This document shows, in pieces, positions 43,491 through 52,629 of a stretch of 64,000 bases of DNA. The position numbers and the translations under genes are program-made. Source of the stretch: Caballeronia telluris (GTDB lineage: Bacteria > Pseudomonadota > Gammaproteobacteria > Burkholderiales > Burkholderiaceae). Where the stretch lies: assembly GCF_001544495.1 (NCBI RefSeq), contig NZ_FCNZ02000001.1:372001-436000 (forward strand). Reading direction: 5' to 3'. The notes beneath the pieces were generated by a model. It ran no database searches. It was given only the letters and a program-made list of their open reading frames with translations, and had not been told where the DNA came from. Position 1 is the stretch's first letter. The number at the start of each line of letters is the position of its first letter.

Positions 43491-44474
43491 ATGAAGGTGT
43501 GCATTTACGGCGCGGGTGCGATCGGCGGATGGATCGGCGTCAGGCTGGCTCAGGCGGGGCACGACGTGAGCGTGGTCGCGCGCGGTGCGACGCTCGACGC
43601 GCTCGCCGCGCACGGCCTGCGCCTCGTGGAAGGCGGCGCGACCCACGCGGTCGGGGTGCGCGCGAGCGCCGATCCCGCTGACCTCGGTGCGCAGGACGTC
43701 GTCGTGGTGGCGGTGAAGGCGCCGGCGATGGCGTCGGTGGCGGCGCGCATCGCGCCGCTTCTCGGCGCCGGCACGGTCGTCCTCACGGCGATGAACGGCG
43801 TGCCGTGGTGGTTCTGCGACGGCCTGCGCGGCGATTTCGCGGGCAAGCGGCTCGCCTCGGTCGATCCGCACGGCGAAATCGCGGCGGCCATTCCCGGCGC
43901 GCGCACGCTCGGCTGCGTCGTGCACGCGGCCTGCGCGACGGATGCGCCCGGCGTGATCCGTCACGTTCAGGGAAACGGCCTGATCGTCGGCGAAGCGGCG
44001 GGGCGCCCGAGCGAACGGGTGGAAGCACTGTGCGCGCGGCTGAACGAAGCCGGTTTCGAGGCGAGCGCGTGCGACCAGATTCAGCGCGAAGTCTGGTTCA
44101 AGCTGTGGGGCAACATGACGATGAACCCGATCAGCGCGATCACCGGCGCCACGACCGACCGCATTCTCGGCGACGACCTCGTGCGCGGGTTCGTCACGAG
44201 CATCATGCTGGAGGCGAAGGAGATCGGCGCGCGCTTCGGCATTCCGATCGACCAGGCGCCCGCCGACCGGCACGCGGTCACGCTGCGGCTCGGCGCGATC
44301 AAGACGTCGATGCTGCAGGATGTCGAGGCGGCGCGGCCGGTCGAACTGGATGCGCTGGTGGCGGCGGTGTGCGAACTCGGCCGGATGACCGGCGTCGCGA
44401 CGCCGTTCACCGATGCGCTCTTCGGACTTGCGCGGCTGAAGGCGCGCACGCTCGGGCTGTATCCGGCGAACTGA
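43491..44474 (+). CDS. panE: 2-dehydropantoate 2-reductase (ketopantoate reductase)
   Basis: A 327-residue NADP-dependent reductase of ketopantoate in pantothenate/CoA synthesis. MKVCIYGAGAIGGWIGVRLA is the Rossmann NADP loop (GAGAIGG), KAPAMASVAARIAPLLG carries the catalytic-lysine region, and the C-terminal domain includes NPISAITGATTDRILGDD. GGAG (AAAGGAG) lies seven bases before the ATG at 43491. A family paralogue (panE-like of other substrates) cannot be excluded. Transcribed with the downstream pyrophosphohydrolase and acyl-CoA dehydrogenase genes. Confidence 0.85.
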   Translation: MKVCIYGAGAIGGWIGVRLAQAGHDVSVVARGATLDALAAHGLRLVEGGATHAVGVRASADPADLGAQDVVVVAVKAPAMASVAARIAPLLGAGTVVLTAMNGVPWWFCDGLRGDFAGKRLASVDPHGEIAAAIPGARTLGCVVHAACATDAPGVIRHVQGNGLIVGEAAGRPSERVEALCARLNEAGFEASACDQIQREVWFKLWGNMTMNPISAITGATTDRILGDDLVRGFVTSIMLEAKEIGARFGIPIDQAPADRHAVTLRLGAIKTSMLQDVEAARPVELDALVAAVCELGRMTGVATPFTDALFGLARLKARTLGLYPAN

Positions 44475-44506
44475 CCGCACGCGCAACCAAAAGTAGGAAC
44501 CTCGAC

Positions 44507-44890
44507 ATGAACGAACCGCAGGACCCGCCGCCCTCGCGTGGCGAATTCGACGAACTGCGCGCGCTTACGCGCGAGTTCGTCCGCGAGCGCGACTGGGCGC
44601 GCTTTCACACGCCGAAGAATCTGGCGACCGCGATCAGCGTCGAAGCGAGCGAGTTGCTCGAACCGTTCCAGTGGCTCGCCTCGGGCGAGCGCGACGAACT
44701 CGACGACGCCAAGCTCACCGCCATCCGCCATGAGATGGCCGATGTGCTCGCCTACCTCGTGATGCTGGCCGACCGGCTCGACGTCGATCTGTATCGCGCG
44801 GTGTTCGAGAAGATGGCGTTGAACCGGGCGAAATATCCGGCGCACAAGGTTCGCGGCGACGCGCGCAAGTATAGTGAGTACGAAGATTGA
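44507..44890 (+). CDS. MazG-type nucleotide pyrophosphohydrolase
   Basis: A 127-residue all-alpha pyrophosphatase (MazG-like, dCTPase/RS21-C6 type). Metal-binding glutamates are seen in AISVEASELLEPFQW and the ExxxD pair in HEMADVLAYLVMLADRL; the C-terminus has KMALNRAKYPAHKVRG. Such enzymes clean up non-canonical or surplus nucleoside triphosphates. AGGA lies nine bases before the ATG. It sits 32 bases after panE and 37 bases before the acyl-CoA dehydrogenase, same strand. Confidence 0.88.
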   Translation: MNEPQDPPPSRGEFDELRALTREFVRERDWARFHTPKNLATAISVEASELLEPFQWLASGERDELDDAKLTAIRHEMADVLAYLVMLADRLDVDLYRAVFEKMALNRAKYPAHKVRGDARKYSEYED

Positions 44891-44927
44891 GGCTGCAAGC
44901 CGTCACGTCAAACGACAGGAACCGCCG

Positions 44928-46106
<1,179 letters not shown>

Positions 46107-46154
46107 GCGCGGTGGAACGCGTCGCGTGAGCGGGCCGCGTGCGTCAACGGGACG

Positions 46155-46424
46155 TCACTGCGGGCGCATCTGCGCGCCGCCCGCGCCCGCTTCCTGCGCA
46201 CGCTGCGCCGCGACGATGCGTCCGGCGCGCTGCGCGTTGTCGGGATAGTCCCACCAGTTGTTCGGATCGTAGCCGGCGGCGAGCCAGGCGAGCGTGTCGG
46301 CCTTGACCTCGGCGCGGGTCTTGGGCGCGGACGGATCGGACTTCGACGGCGGTTGCGCATACGCCGAAGCGAAACACGACGCGCCGAACAGCGCGCCGGC
46401 CAGCAGGCAGGGAAGGTTTTTCAT
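46155..46424 (-). CDS. DUF4148 domain-containing secreted protein
   Basis: An 89-residue exported protein with a Sec signal (LPCLLAGALFGASCFASAYA) and the DUF4148 core KTRAEVKADTLAWLAAGYDP. DUF4148 proteins are abundant in Burkholderiaceae and their function is unknown. Single gene, convergent with the acyl-CoA dehydrogenase and divergent from the M14 peptidase gene. Confidence 0.88.
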   Translation of the reverse strand: MKNLPCLLAGALFGASCFASAYAQPPSKSDPSAPKTRAEVKADTLAWLAAGYDPNNWWDYPDNAQRAGRIVAAQRAQEAGAGGAQMRPQ

Positions 46425-46655
46425 GGCGGGAGCCTCGCACCGTCGGAAGACGGTTTTTTCATTCTAGGCGAGGCTCGGCACAAGGCGAGGCGCGATTGAG
46501 GTCCGAAATGCTAGCCTCGGCCCGTCCGATGCAAACGGCTGTCCCGTCGTGCGCCGCGCTGTACGCAGTCATCCGGCCGCGCGAAAATCGGAGCACGCGG
46601 CGAGCGCCGGCCGCGCACGAGTCCATCGGAACAATCACACGACAGGGGCGTGACC

Positions 46656-47690
46656 ATGAGCACGTTGCGGGTTGCCTCGGACAGCTTTGCGGAACTCGAC
46701 GACCTCCGGTCGCTGCTCGATGCCGGCCGCGCCTGGTTCGTCGAACGCACGGTGACCGAAGTGCGGACCGGCCGCCACACGTTCCCGATCCTCATCGCGA
46801 CCCTCGGCGCAACCGATCCCGCCGCGCCCGCGATCGGCTTCTTCGGCGGCGTGCACGGACTGGAGCGGATCGGCACGCAACTGATCCTCGACTACATGCG
46901 CGCGCTTTTGCGCCGCCTCGAATGGGACGATCTTTTATCCGAGCAATTGCGTTCGATCCGGCTCGTCTTCATGCCGATTGTGAACCCTGGTGGCATGTGG
47001 GCGCGCACGCGCTCGAACCCGAACGGCGTCGACCTGATGCGCAACGCGCCGCAAAGCGCCGAAGGCCGCGTGCCGTGGCTTGCGGGCGGACAGCGCATCG
47101 GGCCGTGGCTGCCGTGGTATCGCGGCAGTCGCGACGCATCGATGGAAGTGGAAAGCGCGGCGCTCCTTTCCGTCGTCGAGGAGGAACTGATGTCGCGGCC
47201 GCTCAGCTTCGCACTCGACTGCCATTCGGGTTTCGGCTGGGACGACAGCATCTGGTTTCCCTACGCGCGCACCGACCGGCAGATGCCGCATCTCGCCGAG
47301 ATGTTCATGCTGAAGACGATGTTCGAGCAGTCGTGTCCGCATCACGGCTACGCGTTCGAGCCGCAGAGCCATCAGTATCTGCTGCACGGCGATCTCTGGG
47401 ACTGCGCCTACGACCGCACGCGCGCGCCGAACATTTTCCTGCCGATGACGCTCGAACTCGGTTCCTGGCGCTGGATCAGGAAGAATCCGCCGCAGTTGTT
47501 CTCGCGCTTGGGCATCTATAACCCGATCAAGGCGCATCGGACGAGGCGCGTGCTGCGGCGGCATCCCAATTTCTTCGACTTTCTGACGCGCGCGGCATTT
47601 TCGTCGCATCGATGGCTGCCGCGCGGCGATTTCCGTGAGCAGGCGATGGCGCGCGCCGCCGAGCACTGGCGAAGCAAGGGCGCGCCATGA
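46656..47690 (+). CDS. M14-family zinc carboxypeptidase-like protein
   Basis: A 344-residue cytosolic protein of the M14/succinylglutamate-desuccinylase-like (DUF2817-type) group. Zinc ligands are His67 and Glu70 (GGVHGLE), and His190 (DCHSG); a catalytic glutamate is expected at Glu267 (LELGSW). The rest includes FMPIVNPGGMWARTRSNPNG and NAPQ, also typical. Substrate unknown; cytosolic because no signal is seen. The ATG at 46656 is used; a GTG six bases upstream is in frame. The stop overlaps the hydrolase start as ATGA. Confidence 0.85.
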   Translation: MSTLRVASDSFAELDDLRSLLDAGRAWFVERTVTEVRTGRHTFPILIATLGATDPAAPAIGFFGGVHGLERIGTQLILDYMRALLRRLEWDDLLSEQLRSIRLVFMPIVNPGGMWARTRSNPNGVDLMRNAPQSAEGRVPWLAGGQRIGPWLPWYRGSRDASMEVESAALLSVVEEELMSRPLSFALDCHSGFGWDDSIWFPYARTDRQMPHLAEMFMLKTMFEQSCPHHGYAFEPQSHQYLLHGDLWDCAYDRTRAPNIFLPMTLELGSWRWIRKNPPQLFSRLGIYNPIKAHRTRRVLRRHPNFFDFLTRAAFSSHRWLPRGDFREQAMARAAEHWRSKGAP

Positions 47691-48484
47691 GCCAGTGGCT
47701 CCTGCTGCGCGGACTCACGCGCGAGGCGCGCCACTGGGGCTCCTTCGCCGACGATTTCCGCACGCGGATCGCGGCTGCCGGCGGCGTTCTGTCGATCGAC
47801 CTGCCGGGCAACGGCACCGCGCGCGCGATGCGCGTGCCCGCGAACGTGGACGGCATCGCGGAGTCGGTCCGCTCGCGCGCGCAGGCAGCGGGAATCGCGG
47901 CGCCGTACCGGCTCCTGGCGATGTCGCTCGGCGCGATGGTCGCGACGCAGTGGGCGGCGCGTCATCCCGGGGAAATCGACCGGCTCGTGCTCATCAATAC
48001 GAGCATGCGGCCGTTTGCGGGCGTCGGCGAGCGTTTGCGGCCGTCGGCGTGGCCCGCGCTGGTTCGCGTCGCGGCTTGCTGGACGCGCGGCGAAGAATGC
48101 GAGCGCATCATTCATGCGCTGACCTGCAACCGGCACGACACGCTCGACGCCGATCTCGCCGCGTGGACGCAGGTGCGCGACACGGCGCCCGTGAGCGCGG
48201 CGCGCGCGTTGCGCCAGCTTTCGGCGGCGGCGCGCTTTCGCGCGCCGCGCGAAGCGCCGCGTTGCCCGACGCTGCTGCTGTCCTCGACAGTCGACAAGCT
48301 CGTCGATCCGGTGTGTTCCGGGCGCATCGCCGCGCAGTGGGGCGCGACGCACGCGCGCCATCCGTGGGCGGGACACGATTTGCCGCACGACGACCCCGCC
48401 TGGACCTGCGACACAATCGCCGACTGGCTGCGTTTAGTCGATGAATCTAAACACGAAGCCAGCAGTCGTCGCGAGCCCGCCTGA
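47687..48484 (+). CDS. alpha/beta hydrolase coupled to the M14 gene
   Basis: A 265-residue alpha/beta hydrolase. The nucleophile elbow is LAMSLGAM (Ser), an early oxyanion HWG loop is present (RHWGSFADDF), and the catalytic His lies in AGHDLPHDDP; the acid is probably Asp in STVDKLVDP. Its ATG overlaps the M14 stop (ATGA, 47687-47690), so the two are translated together and may act in one pathway. Substrate unknown. Confidence 0.85.
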   Translation: MSQWLLLRGLTREARHWGSFADDFRTRIAAAGGVLSIDLPGNGTARAMRVPANVDGIAESVRSRAQAAGIAAPYRLLAMSLGAMVATQWAARHPGEIDRLVLINTSMRPFAGVGERLRPSAWPALVRVAACWTRGEECERIIHALTCNRHDTLDADLAAWTQVRDTAPVSAARALRQLSAAARFRAPREAPRCPTLLLSSTVDKLVDPVCSGRIAAQWGATHARHPWAGHDLPHDDPAWTCDTIADWLRLVDESKHEASSRREPA

Positions 48485-48707
48485 TCGCTTTCGACGCGCT
48501 TTTGTCCAATTGAGGACCGTACGATTTGCACCACGTCCGGGCGATCGGGATGTTGCAACGCAACAATGCGCCGCGTATCCTGTGTTGGCTGGGCAGGATC
48601 GCGTGGCCCTTGCATCGAGCGCCGTGATGGCGCCCCGGCGAGCCGGATCTCCGTCCAGACGATGCAAACGAGGCGCCGCGCAGTGGCTTGCCGCAAGGAG
48701 TCGAATC

Positions 48708-48944
48708 ATGGACGCTCAGAAGTCGTCTGACCCTACGCTGCACATTTTCGAGCAGGATGGCGAGTGGCACTGGGCCATCACCATCCCCCGGCCGACAGGC
48801 AACGGGATGAAAGTCGTCTCGTATAGCTACGAGGGCTTCGCTTCCGAGGAAGACGCCCGCGAAGACGGCCAGCGCGCGGTCCGCGAGGGCGAATGGCGCG
48901 CGTCCGGAGCGCGCCAGGCCGAACCGAGCCATTCCGGCGTCTGA
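48708..48944 (+). CDS. 78-residue protein of unknown function
   Basis: A small cytosolic protein (MDAQKSSDPTLHIFEQDGEW, then AITIPRPTGNGMKVVSYSY). AAGGAG lies seven bases before the ATG at 48708. The N-terminal half is beta-like and the C-terminal half acidic-basic helix (ASEEDAREDGQRAVREGEWR). No family recognised. A small inverted repeat TGTTGC/GCAACA (48551-48565) occurs in the 223-base gap before it. Alone on its strand. Confidence 0.65.
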   Translation: MDAQKSSDPTLHIFEQDGEWHWAITIPRPTGNGMKVVSYSYEGFASEEDAREDGQRAVREGEWRASGARQAEPSHSGV

Positions 48945-49109
48945 ACCGCCGTCCGCGCGCCGTGTCGGCCGGCGTCGTCGGACCGATCGCCGTACTTCTT
49001 CTTTCCCCTTCCGCCTGTTTCCCCCGCTTGCCGTCGCGTGACGAATCGCGCGACACTCGGCGCATCTGCGCAACTCATCCGCGCAAACCCATCCGCCGAG
49101 GTGCACGGC

Positions 49110-49973
49110 ATGAACGCGACCGCCCATCGTGACGCGGCCTACACGATCCGCCGAATGCGCGCCTACGAAATCGGACTCGCGCTGGATTGGGCCGCCGTCG
49201 AAGGCTGGAATCCGGGTCTGAACGACGCGCTCGCTTTCCGTGCCGCCGATCCGCACGGCTTTTTCATCGGCGAACTGGACGGCGAGCCGGTCGCCTGCCT
49301 GTCGGCCGTCGCTTACGGCGATACGCTCGGCTTCATCGGCCTCTACATCGTGGCGCCCGCCTTTCGCGGACGCGGATTCGGCCTGCGTCTCTGGAACGCC
49401 GGGATCGCCCGTCTCGGCGAGCGCACTATCGGGCTCGACGGCGTCGTGAGCCAGCAGGCGAATTATCGGCGCTCGGGTTTTCGGCTCGCGTACCGGAACG
49501 TCCGGTTCGAGGGACTCGCCCGCGACGGTGCGCCGACGCCTGCGGGCATCGTGGAGGCATCGGCGGTGCCGTTCGAATCAATCGCCGCCTACGACCGCCG
49601 GATGTTTAGCGCGCCGCGCGAAGCGTTCCTGCGCGCGTGGCTCGCCCAGCCCGAAGGCGCCGCGCTCGCCGCGCTGGAAGACGGCCGCGTGCGCGGTTAC
49701 GGCGTGCTGCGCGCCTGCCGCAGCGGCTACAAGATCGGCCCGCTGTTCGCCGACGACGCGCGCATCGCCGACGATCTGTACGGCGCGCTCGTCGCCCGTG
49801 TGCCCGGCGCGGCGGTGTTTCTCGATGTGCCCGAGGCCAATCCCGAGGCGGTCGCGCTCGCCGTGCGTCACGGCATGTCGAGCGTCTTCGAGACCGCGCG
49901 GATGTACACGAAGGCGCCGCCCGCGGTGCCGCTCGATTGCGTGTTCGGGGTGACGTCGTTCGAACTCGGATGA
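49110..49973 (+). CDS. GNAT acetyltransferase with C-terminal acetyltransferase-like domain
   Basis: A 287-residue two-part GNAT protein: an N-terminal GNAT fold (about 10-140) with IGLYIVAPAFRGRGFGLRLW (acetyl-CoA loop R/QxxGxG/A) and LDGVVSQQANYRRSGF, followed by a second, degenerate Acetyltransf_18-type domain (about 155-285: YGVLRACRSGYKIGPLFADD and AVALAVRHGMSSVFET). Substrate unknown. The ATG at 49110 follows GAGGTG by seven bases. It converges on the DUF1059 gene. Confidence 0.87.
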   Translation: MNATAHRDAAYTIRRMRAYEIGLALDWAAVEGWNPGLNDALAFRAADPHGFFIGELDGEPVACLSAVAYGDTLGFIGLYIVAPAFRGRGFGLRLWNAGIARLGERTIGLDGVVSQQANYRRSGFRLAYRNVRFEGLARDGAPTPAGIVEASAVPFESIAAYDRRMFSAPREAFLRAWLAQPEGAALAALEDGRVRGYGVLRACRSGYKIGPLFADDARIADDLYGALVARVPGAAVFLDVPEANPEAVALAVRHGMSSVFETARMYTKAPPAVPLDCVFGVTSFELG

Positions 49974-50015
49974 GCGCATCCGGCGCGGTGCGGAGGGTGC
50001 GCTCGTTGAACGCGG

Positions 50016-50225
50016 TTACTTGCGGGGTGTATCGACGGGCGGCGTGCCGTCGTGGAAGAACGTCTTCAGTTGCGAACGCAGTTCCGGCGAATCCGTATGC
50101 TGATGCGCTGCGACCGCGTGCTGCACGGCTGCCTCGAGCAATTCGTCGTCGGAATCCGCGGAGAGTGCCACCGAGCAGTTGTTGTCGCTCGGCACTTCGC
50201 GGCAGTCGATGTACTTGCGCGTCAT
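50016..50225 (-). CDS. DUF1059 domain-containing protein
   Basis: A 69-residue cytosolic protein matching DUF1059: KYIDCREVPSDNNCSVALSA and HAVAAHQHTDSPELRSQLKT. The family contains conserved Cys and His residues that suggest metal or thiol chemistry, but its function is unknown. GGGAGA lies six bases before the ATG at 50225. It is divergent from the nitrile hydratase operon with 205 bases between. Confidence 0.87.
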   Translation of the reverse strand: MTRKYIDCREVPSDNNCSVALSADSDDELLEAAVQHAVAAHQHTDSPELRSQLKTFFHDGTPPVDTPRK

Positions 50226-50430
50226 GATGTCTCCCTTCAACGGGTCATCGGCCCGCAGGCATCGCCGTGCGGGCCCGGAAAACGCGGTAAAAGCGATGCG
50301 ATGCCGGAAGGCGTTCCGCTTGGAAACGCTTCTGAAAGTATAGATGTCGAAAGGCTGTGTTGCGGTGCGTTTGCGGAGGTCCGCGCGCTCCGGTAACGTA
50401 TGGAAGTCTTCGCGCAACGGAGTTGCACCG

Positions 50431-51078
50431 ATGAGCCACGACCACGAACATGATCACGCCGGCAGCGCGCTGCCGGAGATGGACCTGCGCGTGCGCGCGC
50501 TGGAGTCGCTTCTGGTCGAGAAAGGTTACGTGGACCCGAAGGCGCTCGACGTCCTCATCGACACCTACGAGCATCGGGTCGGGCCACGCAACGGCGCGCG
50601 CGTGGTCGCGAAGGCGTGGGCCGATCCGGCCTACCGCCAGTGGCTTCTCGACGACGCCAGCGCCGCCATTGCCTCGCTCGGCTTCACGGGGCGGCAGGGC
50701 GAGCACATGGTCGTGCTCGAAAACACGCCCGCGGTGCACAACCTCGTCGTCTGCACGCTGTGTTCGTGCTATCCGTGGCCGGTGCTCGGCCTCCCGCCCG
50801 TGTGGTACAAGTCGGCGCCGTATCGCTCGCGCGTGGTGATCGATCCGCGCGGCGTGCTGGCGGAATTCGGCGTCGAATTGCCGGCCGAGGTCGAACTGCG
50901 GGTGTGGGATTCGACCGCCGAGGTCCGCTATCTCGTGCTGCCGATGCGCCCGCCGGGCACGGAGAACATGGACGAAGCCGCGCTGGCCGAACTGGTCACG
51001 CGCGATTCGATGATCGGCACGGGCCTGCCGGCGACGCCCGGTTCGTCGGCCACCCGGACACAGCGGGAGCCAGCATGA
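50431..51078 (+). CDS. nthA: nitrile hydratase alpha subunit, cobalt type
   Basis: A 215-residue alpha subunit of nitrile hydratase, which hydrates nitriles to amides. The claw motif is VCTLCSC with Cys108, Cys111, Ser112 and Cys113; threonine at the second position of the motif (VCTLC rather than VCSLC) indicates a non-corrin cobalt centre. A short His-rich start ([10 protein letters not shown]) precedes the domain. ACGGAG lies about nine bases before the ATG. It is first in a four-gene operon with overlaps at every junction. Confidence 0.93.
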   Translation: MSHDHEHDHAGSALPEMDLRVRALESLLVEKGYVDPKALDVLIDTYEHRVGPRNGARVVAKAWADPAYRQWLLDDASAAIASLGFTGRQGEHMVVLENTPAVHNLVVCTLCSCYPWPVLGLPPVWYKSAPYRSRVVIDPRGVLAEFGVELPAEVELRVWDSTAEVRYLVLPMRPPGTENMDEAALAELVTRDSMIGTGLPATPGSSATRTQREPA

Positions 51079-51737
51079 ACGGAGCGCAGGACATGGGCGG
51101 CATGCAGTCGTTCGGGCCGATCCGCCCGCGCGAGAACGACTTGCCGCTGCACGACGACTGGGAGCGCCGCGTGCTCGCCATGACGCTCGCGATGGGCGCG
51201 ACCGGCGCATGGAACATCGACGCGTCGCGGGCCGCGCGCGAGAGTCTCCCGCCTGCGCAATACCTGTCGAGCAGCTATTTCGAAATCTGGTTCGAAGGTC
51301 TGAAGACGCTGCTGGTGAACGCGGGTCTCGCCACCGTCGAAGAAATCGAATCGGGCGAGTTGCGCAGCGCGGCGGCGCGCGTGCAACGCGTCCTTCACGC
51401 GGATCAGGTCCAGGCGGCGCTTCTGCGCGGCAGTCCCGTCGATCGCCCGGCGCGTGCGCCAGCGCGTTTCGCGGCCGGCGATCCGGTGCGCGCGCGTCAG
51501 ATTAATCCGCCGACGCACACGCGCCTGCCGCGCTATTGCCGGGGCAGGCGCGGCGAGATAGTGGCGGTGCGGGGCGCGCACGTCTTTCCCGATACCCACG
51601 CGATCGGCGCGGGCGAAGAGCCGCACTGGCTCTACACCGTGCGCTTCGATGCGGCCGAGTTGTGGGGCGCACAGACGTCGGCGGCGTCGGTGTGCGTCGA
51701 TTGCTGGGAGCCGTATCTGGAACCCTGTCCGGCATGA
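51075..51737 (+). CDS. nthB: nitrile hydratase beta subunit
   Basis: A 220-residue beta subunit. Typical landmarks are [16 protein letters not shown] at the start, [14 protein letters not shown], a middle helical region, and the C-terminal SH3-like barrel with [20 protein letters not shown] and [19 protein letters not shown]. The start overlaps the alpha stop as ATGA (51075-51078), so alpha and beta are made together. Confidence 0.93.
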   Translation: MNGAQDMGGMQSFGPIRPRENDLPLHDDWERRVLAMTLAMGATGAWNIDASRAARESLPPAQYLSSSYFEIWFEGLKTLLVNAGLATVEEIESGELRSAAARVQRVLHADQVQAALLRGSPVDRPARAPARFAAGDPVRARQINPPTHTRLPRYCRGRRGEIVAVRGAHVFPDTHAIGAGEEPHWLYTVRFDAAELWGAQTSAASVCVDCWEPYLEPCPA

Positions 51738-52126
51738 AATCTCACGATACCGAACCGAACCCGCCCGAATGGCGCGCCGCGTTGCCCGAACTGCCCGCCG
51801 ACGCCGCCGGTCCCGTCTTCGATGCGCCGTGGCAGGCGCAGGCCTTCGCGATGACGCTCGCGCTGCACGAGCGCGGGCTCTTCACCTGGAGCGAATGGGC
51901 GCTCTACCTGAATCGCGCGATCGCCGACGCGCAGTCCGCGGGCGATGCCGATCGCGGCGATACCTATTACGCGCACTGGCTGACGGCGCTCGAGCGCATC
52001 AGCACGGCGAAGGGATTGGTGACGGGCGGCATGCTGTCGAGCCGCCGCGCCGACTGGGACGAGGCCGCGCGCGCGACGCCCCACGGCGAGCCGATCGAAC
52101 TGCGCCGCCGCCCGGAGCGGACGTGA
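51734..52126 (+). CDS. nitrile hydratase accessory/activator protein
   Basis: A 130-residue accessory protein related to the beta-subunit N-terminal region (FDAPWQAQAFAMTLALHERG, FTWSEWALYL, and YYAHWLTALERISTAKGLVT). Such proteins (P14K-type activators) insert cobalt or swap the alpha subunit during maturation. Its ATG overlaps the beta stop as ATGA. There is no separate amidase here; the amide product would need to be hydrolysed elsewhere. Confidence 0.85.
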   Translation: MKSHDTEPNPPEWRAALPELPADAAGPVFDAPWQAQAFAMTLALHERGLFTWSEWALYLNRAIADAQSAGDADRGDTYYAHWLTALERISTAKGLVTGGMLSSRRADWDEAARATPHGEPIELRRRPERT

Positions 52127-52560
52127 ACGGCGAGACGCTCGCGGCTTACCGGGCGACGCGGTATCGCGTGTTCGCGCCCATCCCGATCGACATGCGTATC
52201 GGCGAAACGAGCGCTGCGATGGCCGCGCTGCTCGCGCAACATGGCGCCGGAACGGCGGTGTTCGTGACGGCGTTCAACCCGTTCAGCCGGCGCCTTTGCG
52301 ACGACGACAACGCCGCGCGCCAGCGCAGACTGAAGGCACATCTCGCGCGTCTTGGCTTGGCCACGATCGAAGGCGCCGGCATCGACCCGACCGGGCAGTG
52401 GCCGTCCGAGGAAAGCGTGCTCGCGCTCGGCGCGGACCGCGCGGCCGCCGACGAACTGACGGTGAAGTTCGAGCAGAATGCGGTCGTGTTCGTCGAAGGC
52501 GATGGCGGCGCGCGCTTGCTGCTGCATCCGCGACTGCGCGATTCGACCGGCGAGACTTGA
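52123..52560 (+). CDS. DUF3293 domain-containing protein coupled to the nitrile hydratase operon
   Basis: A 145-residue cytosolic protein of the DUF3293 family: YRVFAPIPIDMRIGETSAAM, FVTAFNPFSRRL, GQWPSEESVLALGA and FEQNAVVFVEGDGGARLLL. The start is a GTG at 52123 whose last bases form the TGA of the activator gene (GTGA). DUF3293 has no known function. Its fourth place in the operon could reflect a role in nitrile hydratase use or simple co-transcription. Confidence 0.82.
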   Translation: MNGETLAAYRATRYRVFAPIPIDMRIGETSAAMAALLAQHGAGTAVFVTAFNPFSRRLCDDDNAARQRRLKAHLARLGLATIEGAGIDPTGQWPSEESVLALGADRAAADELTVKFEQNAVVFVEGDGGARLLLHPRLRDSTGET

Positions 52561-52629
52561 GCGCGCTCGTCACCGAACCCGGACGGTGTATGCTCGTCAA
52601 CGCCTGAGCTTCTACAAAAATACGACGCT

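Noticed and set aside
48551..48565. Inverted repeat TGTTGC/GCAACA as an operator
   Set aside because: Six-base arms with a three-base spacer are too short to claim; noted only in the neighbouring gene entry.
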